Shown here piece by piece: positions 1-12,347 of a stretch of 64,000 nt of DNA. The translations under genes and the position numbers were made by a program. Numbering within the stretch: position 1 is the stretch's first letter; every line of letters starts with the position of its first letter. This DNA comes from Hirsutella rhossiliensis (taxonomy: Eukaryota > Ascomycota > Sordariomycetes > Hypocreales > Ophiocordycipitaceae). The stretch lies in assembly GCF_020360975.1 (NCBI RefSeq), contig NW_025408674.1, positions 248,001-312,000 of the forward strand, in the 5' to 3' direction. A model generated the notes under the pieces. The model saw only the letters and a list, made by a program, of their open reading frames with translations, did not search any database and had not been told where the DNA came from.

Positions 1-1272
1 CGGCGAACCAGAGACCGAAGTAGTCGTCGCCGCTTAGCATGGCTTTTTCTAGCGCAGACCGTGTCGTCCAGCAACAGAAGATCGTAGAACATAATCATGA
101 GATGTTCATTCATATTGAATGGGGGGTCTTAGGCCGCTCCAAGGAGCCGTCCTGATCGTCTGACGTGTTTACGAATTTTGTGGAAGGGCTCGATTACCCT
201 ACTGTCGTCGTTCCATACCAGCAGCTCGCCCTCCAGTATGCATTGTTTCTTGATCCTGCAGCCTGCCGTGCCAAGGTCGAGGCTTTCTCGTAACGCGCGA
301 TGAAGGCCAATGCGGTCGATGGTAGAGTCCCTCCCACTCTTGGAGAATATTTTGATGCAGGCTCCGGGTTTGCTTAAGTCAACATGAAGTTGACAGTATT
401 CTCCATCGTATTTCCGCTCCACGCTCATTAGTCTTGAGCCAGCCAAGTGGCAGCAATGCTTGATGCTCCTTGCTTTCGCATAAGCTGGCCGTTCAATCAT
501 GACTCCAACCTGCGGCTGTAGGACTTTCCTCAACTCTTCCCAGGGATTTACCACGGCCTGTAGGGGTGTATTCCGGATCTCAAGTCCCCCTAGGATACTT
601 ACGGCAACTTGGATTGAATTCTGAAAACGGAGGAGATTCCACAAAACGGATGAAATCTGCCCATCGCCAGTCTTTCTGGGACAGAGGCCGGATTGTAGTT
701 TTGGATAGCATGCGAACCAGCCATTTGGCCTCAAAGCTGTTCAATCTTCGGAACAAACTGATGAGCAGATCGTCCGAGCTGCTGCAGGGTTGACGGTATT
801 TCCGCTCAGTTTCTTCTCGCAGATCAGCGGACGAGAAAGGTGAGAAGGCTGCAATCCGATCGAGCACATCGTCAAGTTCTTGCAGAGTCACTTTCGGACC
901 CATCCTTGGTTCGCAGTCCGTTATAGCCATAACGCGCTCAACACAAGTTGCGAAGTCCGGGCCGTTCCTGGTTTGCCATATCTGTAGCTCCTTCATTCGG
1001 GACGATCCAAGACATTGTGCTTGTTGGACAATCCTTTCGAGCTGAATTTTTGACAAGCCGAAAACTCGGTCCGGCCTGCGTTCGGGAAAGAGGCATGACA
1101 AGAATGCCACGGCTTCTGACCCTAGACGTGGGATGGCTGTATCATGTTTGTCGAACCAGCCAACAAGACTGCGCACATCGAAGTCCTGGGTCTTCTGAAT
1201 ACTGAAAGACCTCGTGTGATTTCTTTCGAGTTCACTGAGGAGTTCACATAAGAGATGCAACGGAAATGGCAT
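1..1272 (-). pseudogene. ATP-dependent DNA ligase (LIG4-like), broken and cut by window edge
   Basis: The reading runs on the minus strand from ATG at 1272. The first part (1272 to about 640) resembles the N-terminal helical domain of fungal LIG4-like ligases. The second part, in another frame (about 640 to 129), carries motif I (ERKYDGEY, lysine codon near 411-413), the nucleotidyl-transfer lysine site, and a downstream acidic ILEGELLVWND motif. The frame changes near 620-690 with no convincing intron in the right phase, so this is a probable frameshift. A TAA stop at 129-131 follows; reading through it, the same frame continues to base 1 with ligase-like sequence (EHLMIMFYDLLLLDD), so the stop is premature. 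Members of the family seal DNA nicks in the nucleus. Here the gene is very probably inactive, unless the shift is a sequencing error. Motifs IV-VI lie outside the window. Confidence 0.75.
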
Positions 1273-2152
1273 ATTGGCTGAATATTTGTAGTCCAGGGCT
1301 GTTCAACCAGAGGATGGCGAATGTATGACGGAATGAGTCTTAGCACAAGCTCTGGGATGAGCGGAGGGAGTCGTAATCCAACTTATAAACGATGTCCTCC
1401 CTGCTCCATTTCCACTGAATCTATGGCCCTCGAGGCGAACTCAGACTTGTAGCATGCGGGTGGGTTGCTCCGTCTAATGACGACGTCGTGAATCTCGTCG
1501 CTGCGGCTGACAGCCCTTGCGACATAAGTACCCATTCTGCCTTGCCAAGTTATTTGTCGTGACTGGATTCGGCACCTCTAGTTCGAAGGTTAGGGTGGGA
1601 CTACTGACCTCGCAACGCAATAGCCATGAACGGCAAAACATGTTCACGGCTGGACGCTCGAATGCGACCTCCTTGGCATCCTGTGCCAACCCAAAACGGC
1701 TTCACGGCAACCGGCGCATGTATATTGTCACTTGATCTCTGCCCCAGCGCTATTTCCAGAAAGTAGTATCCCACTCGTATCTGCAACAAATGCTGCGTCT
1801 CGTTGCAAACCGTACAGTACGACTAGGCTCTAGCAGACTATTGTGATCCGTTGTACTCATACTTGACAAACCCGCCAATCCCTACACGCCTGATAGGGGT
1901 TGCAGAGCATCTCAAACATCTCGTCGTAACCGATGAGGAGATTCATTTCCTCAGCATATCCTGCCCCTCGAAGGTTTCGGTTTCGTCATTCCATTGCAGC
2001 GTTATGGAAAGTGGCTGCCGCCGTTAATCTCGACTTCAAGAAAAAGAACGTCCGTCATCAGCGCAAAATGTACTCCTTCCAGCGTGGTATCGGCCCCGAT
2101 TGTTTCAGACCTCCAGAGCCCTCCGGCCCTCCACCATGCTCTCTTGGGCCTT
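1273..2152. other. No supported gene
   Basis: Short overlapping open frames only. No domain, repeat or RNA signature was recognised between the ligase remnant and the next weak gene. Confidence 0.5.
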
Positions 2153-2780
2153 TCAACGTATACTCATGGCGGGCACTCCTTGGTTATTTCGAGCCAGACC
2201 CGTGAGAGCTTGACTTTGTTCACTGTTTTCGCGGCTCCGCTCGCCCCTCTGGGCAAGTCTTCCGATGCCTTCCACCGCTTCGGCGACGCGCGCGTGGTTC
2301 GTCATCCAGCGCCTGCTCTGCGGGCCCATGAGGTGGCTGGTCTCGCTGCTGCTGCGGATCCTGTTTGGCATGCCGTTTGCGATCCTTGGTGCTGTGGCAC
2401 TCTGACAGACGGGTTTGGTATTGGCAAGTTGAGCTTCTAAGGCGCCGAGACGAGAGCTGATGTCGGCCAGCTGATTTCGAATTTCGCAGTGCTCGTTGTA
2501 GCAAAGGTCTCTGATCTTGCGGTCCGTCACAGCAAAGAGGCTGCCACATGTGCAAGTAGTGCTCGCAGCGGCAGTTTCATTACAGCCGACATGATCGATT
2601 CCACTGTCTGCTGGCATGTGGCAGGATTTAAGTGCCTCGTTCACATAGGTAAGTTCTTCCAATTCGATGTGACCTTCGAAAACGGGATCACAACTGGAGT
2701 CGTCGACATTGTATTCGCGAATATATTTCGGCCCGGATTGACCCTCCGCCCCAGGCTGACCAGCCGGTGAGTTTGTCGCT
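2153..2780 (-). CDS. Uncharacterised protein, weak gene model
   Basis: An open frame on the minus strand reads about 170 codons from 2662 to the stop at 2153, and stays open upstream to about 2780 with sequence such as GPKYIREYNVDDSSCDP. No ATG lies in the right frame there; an ATG at 2801-2803 is in another frame, so a small upstream exon or a frameshift would be needed. The protein has a middle cysteine cluster (TTCTCGSLFAVTD, LCYNEHC) and a short heptad-like stretch (ISSRLGALEAQLANT). I do not recognise a family. It could also be a chance open frame in degraded repeat DNA. Confidence 0.25.
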
Positions 2781-2809
2781 ATTTGCTTCTTTACTTGCCA
2801 TGGCGCTGT

Positions 2810-4077
2810 GGACGGGGAGAGTGGAGAAGGATGGAAATACGTGACGAGGATAGTGTAGAGGTAGGATGAGGAGACGAAGACACATGGAGTCGGAATGTAT
2901 GGTCTTTATAGGCAAACCTCGCCTAAGGACATCTCGTGATCTTCTCCTACACGGATGTCGTTCCTGTGATGTCGGCGCAATGGAACTTCGCCATGTATGT
3001 GGTTAGGGGCACCTCCGCCTATTTTCGTTCTCCTGCGGGTATGCGAGTCGCTGTGGGCAGCCCGGAAACGGTGTGATACGAGACGCAAATCCAGAAGCCC
3101 AAGCCATTCTCCGTCCGGCGTATCTGGCTACCATCTAGAGGCTAGCTCTAGACCGCGCCGTCACGTCGCAATTCATCGCCGAGCAGACCTTTGAGCTGGC
3201 AGCCCTCCACCCGCCGCACTGACTGCTGTCCACGACTGGCTCGCCGCCATACCGCCGTAGGCTCCGCCTAGCAAGCCTCCGGGCCGAGAGATGTACGATG
3301 AGGTGACAATGTGCTCCAATCAGAAGCGTCTGCGGCTTTGTGAAGCGGTATCAATCTGACTGATGATGGATCAGTGGATGAAGTCGTTTCCCAGACGTGG
3401 CGGCCGGTCTATGGTCCAATGGCCTGCGTGCTCCTCTGCACCCATGCCAGTATCGAGAGATACTTGCCCCGTTAGGGCCAACAGGCGTAATGAAGAGGCG
3501 ATCATTCAGTGCGAGATAGCACGTATAATGGACTTGTAAAGGCAAATATTGCTCCCGCTGATCGGTTGAAAGCTCTATAGCCCCGCCAGGCAGTCATTGT
3601 AACGCCTCCCATGTCTCCGCTTGTAGTGGAAACGCAGCTGGGCTCGCGCGAGGTGTCATCGTCGTTCGCCGGTGAATACAACTGCCTGACGCTTGCTGGT
3701 TTGTGCGAGGCTGTCGTCCTGTGAGAGCTTTCAAGCTTAGATGGGGTCGTGCCCTCGGGTTGTCAGCCTGAGTATCGACACCGCTTTCGAAGTCGTCGTT
3801 ATTGTCGTTGTCATTGCCTCATTTTCTGGGAAGCGATACTTCTGGCAGGGGTCGGCCAGGCAGGGGGACTCTGCTCGCAGGGACTTGGCTGGCCGCGGTT
3901 GTGATTGTGCCGCCGGTATGAGCCTTTGAACATGTGCCTTGGACATCTAGTAGCGGCTCTATCCTATGGCGGAATAATGGTGAACTCAAGTGAGTGGTTG
4001 GCGGATGATTGGTACTGTAGGACAAAATTACCAGCTGTCGCAAAGAGAAGTTCGGAGAAGGCTGGGTACAGAAAACG
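2810..4077. other. No supported gene
   Basis: Only short frames without recognisable motifs. The segment from about 4022 is shared with 14300-14356 and belongs to the duplicated Helitron-like repeat. Confidence 0.45.
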
Positions 4078-4341
4078 CGGGGTGTCGCTCCTAGACCCTT
4101 CCGCTCATCATGGGTGCCTGGATTCCCGTTACCTTACCTGCGGCCGATTCTGGCTTCACAACAGTGCAGCAAGTCCTCGTCTTGGGCGATTGACAGCATC
4201 CTAGCTTCTGGCTGCTTGGTAGTACTGAGCTGTAAGGACTGCAACCCCTTCTTGGTAAGCAAAATCGACTTCACTGCAGCCAGAAAGTGAGCTGGCGCCG
4301 AGCACCAGGCAGCAGCGGAAGGGTCTAGGAGCGACACCCCG
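4078..4341. repeat. 264-base element with perfect 28-base terminal inverted repeats, copy 1
   Basis: The left end (4078-4105) reads CGGGGTGTCGCTCCTAGACC and on to 4105. The right end (4314-4341) is its exact reverse complement. The inside is non-coding. A second copy lies at 14357-14628. Both copies are flanked by the same larger repeat, so the element was already in place when that repeat was copied. It looks like a MITE, but no clear target-site duplication is seen, so a structural part of the Helitron-like repeat is an alternative. Confidence 0.7.
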
Positions 4342-5700
4342 AGTTTCCTCGACCAACCCGTTCCCCGCCACTCGCCTCTACAACAGTTGGTGATCTAGTC
4401 ATGCCAGTCCTCCGCCAACCTCTTGACTTCACCATCACTCTACCACGGCGTTGCAACAATTCTCCGCTCATAGATCAGCGTCCCGGTATAACATGGAAAT
4501 ATGTTCTGACGAAGATGGCGCATGGTATGACCAGTGCGTCTTTCTCCCGCCAATCCATCCGAGACTGGCCATGGACGAGCCGGTCCGCTTGGTTGGCAGT
4601 CACACCTCGACAAGATCTCTGGCCGTGTTCGCGGCCGCCCCTTAGTCTTTGGAGAACCCGCAGGTGGAAGTGGATCGTGATACTGTTGATGAGCGCTGCG
4701 GCAGTCCTGATGTCGCCGTGATCAGCAGGCGATTCGAAAGGCTCCTCCTACTGAACAACTCGACGAATGCCTCGATGATTCGCGACTTGCCAGTCCTGCC
4801 CTCGCCACCGACGAACTGGCAGAGTTGGCCGACTTCGCCTCCGTCGTTTTGTCGCATCAAATCGAGCTGGCAGCATATGATTGGGAAAGCGATCGACTGC
4901 GTTTTGTTCAGCGTCGGCCGTGTTGCCAACTCTCTGCCCGCCAAGCCTGCATTCCCGCCTCTACGTCGTCTGCGGTCTCGTCGAAGTCGGCCAACGCCAT
5001 TTCGACATCGACCTCCTCGAAGCCAGCTAAGCCGACCATGACCCTCCGCAACGCAGCACGGCAGTCGCTTTCTCGGACCACGGTTATACTTTGTATGCCT
5101 TGGATCATCCTCTCCCTCTCTTTCGAGGCACTCATCTGCTGCGACTTGGTGGCCCTGACCTGATCCTACGGTGGCAGTGCGACCCCGGAAAATACCCGCC
5201 CCTACATGCTTATCCGTCTCGCCCCTTGTTCGGGTACTGTACCACGGCGGCCTGCAGCTCGGCCGTCGAGGAAAGCGCTGATCGATGGAACCGATAGAGC
5301 TGTTGCATCATCGCCATTGCTCCGGCGACTTGGCCGTCACCTGATTCGAGTCCAGTGCACCTCGGACGACGTCGATCAGCTGCGTTGCGTTTCCGATGCT
5401 GTTTGGACTGATACGTCGCTGTTGATTCTGCGCCCGCCTCGTCCGTCCCGCCCTTCCACGTGTGCGACCGTCGGATAGGCATCTCCGGATGAGGATGCCC
5501 ATTGCTTAGCGTCGCGTTTTGCGTCTTCGGCTGATCGTCGAACCAGCCGCACGATATCGGCACGATGTCGTCGAGACATGATATTCTCGGAGCCAGCGTC
5601 TCGCGCCCGCGCCCAGATGCTGTTGATGTCGCCCATTTCTTCGCACATGAAAGACTCCCATGGTACAAATAGCACAAAGTGCTGCACGGTTGCCCTTTCA
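4342..5700 (-). mobile_element. Helitron-like helicase remnant, copy 1
   Basis: On the minus strand the frame 4944-4642 encodes LNKTQSIAFPIICCQLDLM, then a Walker A box in a degraded form (FVGGEGRTGKSRIIEAFVEL), then an ITATSG segment. This order matches the PIF1/RecD-type helicase domain of Helitron Rep-Hel proteins. Copy 2 at 14629-15300 keeps the canonical GEGGTGKS. The coding frame is broken in several places. No Rep (HUH) domain and no defined Helitron ends were found, so the class call rests on the helicase only. Frames between 5210 and 5700 may be more of the same protein but have no motif I can name. Confidence 0.55.
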
Positions 5701-6995
5701 AAGGTGGAAAAAAATTAGCGTCTCCCATATCCTCCGGCGAATCGGTTTCCGCGCAAACCTCCGATGACACGAGTCCTCGTCGTGGGCAAAGTCTTACTCA
5801 GGTAGCCGTCAAGGCAAACGGTGGCCTGCTTTCCCGGCCGCCTGAGCACCTGAACCCAGCGTCTTCCTGGTGCCCGCCCATCATCGAAAGGCACCTCCCC
5901 CCTAGCCCCACAGCTCCCGTCGTTGCTGTTGCGTTTGAGTCTGACCAGCGATACGTAGTCGTACAGGCATAGGCCTCGCAGGAGATCTCCACGGTGCTGA
6001 TATGCCTCGACGCGGGAGATCCTGGGGCCTGCTTCTTCGACGACGACCGACTCATCCAGGGGATCATCTGTGACCCATGCGCTACTTGTCGCAGATGCCG
6101 CAATCGTCGAAAGACGTGCCAGTACAGCTAGTACCGGTATGTGTTTAGGTACGCCTAGGCGCTGCCATTGGAAAATTCGGCTGGATATCCTAGAAGATGA
6201 GCGACGACCTCGACCTGCGACAGGGGACGCTCCGTGAACATACGGTTCGTCACCCTCATCAAGAACTGTATGGTCCGATCCGTGCTCCATGGGGTGTATA
6301 TTGCATGTCACCATCTCGTCTGCCGGTTCGGTTCGGCCGACGCAAGCACTAGATCAATCGTGCTTTCCGAGTCTTGGCCCTGCCACGTCTTGGTGCCTCG
6401 CGGCAGGCTGCAGAGCCCACAGTCATTCATCAGGTCGATGATCGGCTGCGCTTCCCCTTGTCTTCTTGTTGCTACCTCATCGCCTCCCCAGAGCAGATCG
6501 TGGCGATTAAAGTCCCCCGCGACGACGTCCAGTTCCACCACGGAAGCCCACCACTAATCCATGCAGTTCTCTTACCGCTCTCGATAGCACCTCGCTCTTC
6601 TACTCTACGTATACCGACACTACCATCAGATCTCGGTCCGGTAGCCGAAGGATTACCGCCGTCAAATCCGCTGACTGCGTTACCGCTTGCTCCGCCTCGA
6701 GGTCACTCCGCACCCAGAGCATGCTCCGGATCGGCCAGCCGGTCTCGTGTATCGTCGTCAGTATCATTGTCACCCAACTGCTGTGGCTTATTGAGCTCGT
6801 AATTACCCTGTCGTTTATCCTCCTTGCGTACGGAATCCTGCGCGGCACCATGAACGGCAGTATGAGCGACAGTATGAGCGACTCTACCGCCGGTGACGGC
6901 ATCTTGTGCTCGATGTCGGACCAAAAGGGGATAAATATCATCAGTAAAGATATCGACGGCGGTATAGTGCTGGAGATCTTAACATTAGATCTCAA
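5700..6995 (-). mobile_element. LINE-B family fragment (endonuclease region)
   Basis: Minus-strand frames 6995-6600 and 6541-6308 match the endonuclease part of the LINE-B ORF2 at 42629-44383: GWPIRSMLWVRSDLEAEQ, then VVAGDFNRHDLLWGGDEV with the catalytic GDFN motif, then STIDLVLASAE and, near 6270-6300, HPMEHGSDH with the terminal SDH motif. The pieces are in different frames and the reverse transcriptase is absent, so this is a decayed partial copy. The lower boundary is uncertain. Confidence 0.7.
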
Positions 6996-8351
6996 CTACC
7001 GTGGCTTCAAGGTCACGCGTCATTTTCACTGGGTCTAACCAGACAGAGAAATATGGTTTTGGATGCTATACGCCAAGCTAGACCTACGAGGGAGCACGAG
7101 CCGACAACTCCACAGGCTAAAAAATCTCGAAGCTAGTAGCCTCGAGAAGACTTTGAGAAAGATATCTAGAGTGTTTGAGCGCAAGGAGCAGAGTTGGTGT
7201 TGAAGGATCAGAGATTTCAGGCCTCGGCGGCTACGCTGCATCGCATGAGGCCAAGGAAGGAAAGAATGATCCCCAATCCTAATAATATGTTCATAAACCT
7301 CCGATATATATTAGGAATGTCTATATGCTTCCACAGGGCGATGAAGTGGTGCTATATGCGATTGAAGGTGCATTTGGTCAGGTTGAAGAGGAGGAGGGGA
7401 AGAGGGTAAAGCCACCTGATTCGTCGCCTTCTTACACATGGGCGGAGACAGACCAGAAACCCAACAGTCCACGGCAATTAAACATTGAAAGCACTACAGA
7501 GTAGTATTTCTTTTATAATTTATTATGGGCTAATAGCTTCAATTCAATTGATATAGTTTGTATGGTCAAGGCACCTTTTGCGGTACCGGTGAAGGGGTGT
7601 AACAGGCGATGGGTGGGGCATGGTAGGCCCGGTCGCCCTCGCTAAGCAGGCGCCGAGGGTGGGTCCGAGTACTCTTCGGCTACACGAAGAATATATATCG
7701 AGCACGAATCTGTCATTGGGAAGATGCCACGTGATCACGGCGTAACAGTCACATCCACAGTCGACGAGTGCGTATTCAGTAGCCTCTGTTGACGGGTCGA
7801 CCGTTCATTGGTGGCTTGAACGCTTCCTAGTCGACCATGCCGGTCACAGCCCGTGACAGATGGCCAGCTGTTGGAACGGCGCAGCAGGAAGGGCGGCATG
7901 GGTCACCTGCCAGGTCACGTGGGGCATTCAGCTGAGATTTCTGCGGGCCCAAAGGGCATTCCTAGCCGGAAGGGGGCATCACACACATCGCCTTTACACA
8001 CAGCCGTGCCTATAGCTCCAATTGACCTCTTCTGTGTGCCCACTATCGTTGCCACCTTCCTCATTCGGACGAGCCGCAGAACCGCTGTTCTGACACCAGC
8101 TTAGGATGGTAGCTTAATACTACAAAGGAACCCCAAACGAGCGGCAACACTCTGGGCACAGGGAGCAAGACGTATCAGCAGATTGAACAACTGGACGCAC
8201 GTATACAGGCACGCCGCCATGAACAGTAACGCTGCATGGCTGCCTAACCAACAACCGCCTGTCAAGAAGAGATAGTCCCTTGCGTGGTCCAAATCGACAA
8301 TGATGTGGCTGGCCACGGCCTGCCCCCATAACCTCGTCCGCAAAAGTCAGT
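6996..8351. other. No supported gene; holds one arm of a dispersed inverted repeat
   Basis: No coding signal was recognised. Bases about 7868-7938 are closely similar to the reverse complement of about 12768-12836 (shared core GTCACCTGCCAGGTCACGTG), a short dispersed repeat of unknown type placed on both sides of the HeLo-like gene. Confidence 0.45.
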
Positions 8352-9573
8352 TTACTTTCCCGAATAAGATCCAGGAGATTTGGGTGTATCAGAAGACTTG
8401 GGCGATAGCATGAAGCCTCGCCCGTACCTTGCCCCAAATTGGGACCTGGCCTCTGTTTTGGCACCGACATCAGGTCCAGGATACGCATTGTCTTGCGATT
8501 GAGATTCCTCCTCCTTGGGCCTTTGGATATTAAGTGTGATCATGTCCCGTGATATCTGCCGGACCGTTTCATCACTAAGGTGACCCCCTACTTGCCTGCT
8601 CCTCCATCCAAGTCCCTTGTTTTGTCCGTGAATCGTCTTTCCGTCAGTCGAAACCATGAACTGCATGGCGTCGCCTGTAGCGTAGTTGTCAATAACGCTA
8701 ATGTTTTCCTTTAAGCGCTTGTTTGCTTCAGAACAAATGCTCAAGCTTTGGCGCGCGTTTTCCCATTCTTCACGCAGCCTCGCAATCTCGGAAGTATCCC
8801 CTCAGAAGCAGGCACTTTCTTTATTTTCCCCATCAAGCGATCGAACAAATCCTTCTCGTGTTGTCCCAGTTTCACGACTGTGTTGTCAAGGGTCTTCCTG
8901 CACCCATTCAGACCCTCATTGACGACCTTTTCGGGGAACGTAGCTGGCTCTTCATTTTCGGACGAGCTTCCACTGCGTTTGGTGGCCAGCTGAAATTCAT
9001 CGATATGCTTCGACAGTTGGTCACAAATTTCAAGGCATCGCTGCGTGCTCAATCGCTCTTCCTGCATGGTTTGCAATTCTGGCGCGCCTGAGCCGGTCTC
9101 CGATATGGCGTCTGCGAGAAAGACACCTATTTTCTCGTCGATACTTTCGAGGTGAGCCCGAGGTCACTGTGCGCTGTCTCGACAAGGTCTTTGTAGCTTC
9201 GAATGGTCTCGGCGGTGGCAGAGCATACGCGGCTACATTCACAGCATAAACATTAGAGTTGTTACTGAATGGTTTATTTTATGGAGGGTGGTGGCTTGCA
9301 GACCGTGAAACGTACAGATTGGCGTCAGTGAGGGCAATAGTGATTGTCGACTTGTAGCCGGATAACAACCGCCTAAATCCGTCGATATCATCACCCATGT
9401 ACTTGAGTTTAGCCCACCCCCGAAAGGTCGTCTGAGTCCCCCCGGACTGCGACACGCATTTCATGAGTTCCTGATTGAACTCTGCACAGGCATGGCCGCA
9501 TCGCAGCAACGGTCGATCGAGCGCTGAGAGGTCGACAGTATGGACGGCACTGACCGTCTCCGTAAGTGGGCCT

Positions 9574-12347
9574 CAGTGTTGCTAATAATATGACAATAAA
9601 GTAGTATACTGCAGTATATACAATACAATACGCGATTTCTCATATTGTACCAATACAATATGCTCGCCGTCATATTGTGACGATACAATATGGCGCCTTC
9701 CATACTGGCAATATATGGCTTGTATTGTTTGTATTGGTTGGTGGTCATTCGCCTTTCCGTTCCCCAATTCGCGCCAATATGATGACGCGTCAAAATACAC
9801 GCGTAAATATAAGCATGTTCTATGTATTGTTTTTCGTCTGGCGGACCTCCAGGACGTAAAATCTTCCTATTGGCGCACGGAAACGCGTAAATGTATGTAT
9901 AAATCCAGACCTACAGGGTAGCGGCTCGCCGTCCAAACACTGTTTTCCTCCTCAACCCTTTCCCACCCCAGGACTTACAAGCAATCTCGATGCCTCAACA
10001 ACGCCTGCCTTTTGTTCAAACATCGCCGCGACGGGATTCGTCAATATCAGACGAATACTCGGAGATTTCCAGCCCACGGTTGCATGATCCAGATGAGACC
10101 CAAACCACTGAATGCCAATCGTCGCAACCTCGCACGGCCTCCATAAACCCTTCGGCCAAGCCAAGAACATCATGGGTCTTTTCTCATATGCCAGACGAGG
10201 ACATAGAGACGAAATACTACAATCAGCGGACCGGAAAAGAAGAATGGCGCTGCAAACACTGTGACAAAACGTATTGCTGTTCCGGTGGAACTGCGGCCCC
10301 AGCCAAGCACCTTACGGATCCTCCTCCTGACGGTCACGGCCTCCCAAAAGGCGCGCCACGAACAGCCAAAGTCACGAATATACGAACTATTCTCGAGATA
10401 GCTCGTGTTATGGCCAAAGAACATCCCCGAAAACGCCGTCGGCTCAACGATCAATCCGGAGACTCGATCGACCCAGACCAGCTCGAAGCTTTATACGTAA
10501 GGTTTATTACGTCCTGTTCTCTCCCATTTAGGCTTGTGGAATGCCCAGAATTCCGAGCATTCTTAGCCTACCTCAACGCCGATATCGATACTTGGCTTCC
10601 AGATACACACGAGACCATCAAGAAATGGATTATGCGGCAGTACGAAGGTCAGAAGGAGAAGGTCAAGCAGCGCATCCAGTCAGCAAAGTCAAAAATTCAT
10701 ATCAGCTGCGACCTATGGACTTCCCCCAACTCTTTGGCCATCTTAGGCGTAGTTGCTCATTACGTTGCAGAAGACAGTCAGTTGGAACACCATGTCTTGG
10801 CTTTGAAAGACATCGACAGTGAGCACGACGGATATCACCTGGCAAGGGCAATTTTGGAAGTGGTTGATGACTGGGGTTTGCTTCCAACCTTGGATATTTT
10901 GTGATGGACAATGCAGGCAATAACGATACAATGATGAGATCTCTTTCCCTTGGTAAGTACGGCGCACTGTTTTTCTGACTGGCCCTAACATCTACAGGCC
11001 TTCTACGTCGATATGACATTCGATACGATCCCAAATCTCACCGACTCCGCTGCCAAGGTCACATTATCAACCTTGCCGCCAAAGCTTTCCTCTTCGTTAC
11101 CGATAATGAGAAGCTCAAAGACGACGAACGTGATGGGCATAATGTGACACTAAAGAGATCGAGGCGTGGCGGAAAAAGGGTCCCCTTGGCAAGCTCCACA
11201 ACTTCGTGGTTTTCGTCCAAAGTAGTGTTCAGCGTCGCCAAAAGTTTCTGGCCATCAGCCATAATCGCAAGCTTGCGCGAGATAATGACACGAGGTGGAG
11301 TTCGTGGTACACCATGCTACGAGCGGCCTTGCATCTTAGAGGCGCAGTCGAGGATATTCAACAAATGGCTGGAAGGAGATTGTGCCGGAGACGAGCTCTC
11401 TCCCGAGGAGTGGGTCATCCTCGAGAAGATCAAGTCTTTCTTGGAGAAGCTTAAAATGACGACAAGGCCCTTGAGTCATCGTTTGCAACTCTTGACAATG
11501 TTCTCTTGGCTATGGACTTCGTATTGGCGCAATTTGAAGCAGGAAAAGAGGCACATATCGACGATCCGATTATGGCACCAATGTATAACTCGGGCTGGGC
11601 GAAGATGGATAAGTACTATTGTCTTACTGACGAATCGCCTGCCTACGTCGCTGCGATTGTGCTTCACCCTTCGCATAAATGGCACTACATACACGAAAAC
11701 TGGAAGAAGGAGTGGGCTGACTCGTCAAAGAAGCTGATGGAGACACTGTGGGATGATTATAAACCTGTGGAGCCGCCTTCTCTATCTGAGGTTCCGTTGA
11801 CGACCACGAACGAGTTCTTGAATTGGAGAAACAAGCACCTACAACCAGCACTTATCACAGACGAGTACGAGCGATATTGTAAGTCTGAACGGGTTTATGG
11901 GTTCACAAGCGCCCTCGCATGGTGGCTGGAGGAAACACAGCAAAAGAACTACCCATACCTGAGCAAAATGGCGGTGGATATACTGTCAATTCCCGCAATG
12001 TCTGCTGAGCCCGAAAGACTCTTCTCTGGGGCAAAAATAACCATCACAGACCGTCGAAATCGACTTGGGAGTGATGTAATTCAGGCATTGGAGTGCTTGA
12101 AGTCATGGTTTGGGATACAGGATTTTCAGGGTGACGATATTTCAGCAACGACGGTTGAATAATGAGGGTCACGTGGGATATACGGGATATATTGTTTTAC
12201 TGGCAATATATTGGGTCACTGGCAATACAATACAATATGGACCAATGCCATATTGCGCAATACAATACGCACCTCTTGACAGTACAATAATATTGCGAGG
12301 GGTCCATATTGCCAATATACGTATTGTTTATATTATTAGCAACACTG
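9574..12347 (+). mobile_element. hAT transposon inserted in the HeLo-like gene
   Basis: Ends are inverted repeats: CAGTGTTGCTAATAATAT at 9574-9591 and its reverse complement at 12330-12347. A direct repeat TGGGCCT lies at 9567-9573 and 12346-12352 (overlapping the last bases of the end); taking one more base gives a 7-of-8 match, fitting the 8-base target duplications of hAT elements. Subterminal regions on both sides are rich in CAATACAATA/CAATAT motifs, which may be transposase binding sites. The host coding sequence continues on both sides, which fixes the insertion point. Confidence 0.88.
9990..12162 (+). pseudogene. hAT transposase, frameshifted
   Basis: The frame from ATG 9990 encodes a BED-type zinc finger (WRCKHCDKTYCC ... 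AAPAKHL, about residues 85-115), then a hAT core (HISCDLWTSPNSLAILGVVA). A one-base loss near 10891 ends this frame; the next segment continues as YFVMDNAGNNDTMMRSLSL. An intron runs from about 10952 (GTAAGT) to about 10998. Further shifts occur near 11355 and 11458. The last frame, 11506-12162, holds the hATC dimerisation region (YLSKMAVDILSIPAMSAEPE, RLFSGAK). The enzyme would cut and paste the element in the nucleus, but this copy is broken at several points. Confidence 0.85.

Noticed and set aside
558..602. 45-base intron in the ligase gene (GTAAGT ... CTACAG)
   Set aside because: Splice-like signals are present, but splicing here does not bring the two ligase frames into phase, and it would remove conserved sequence.
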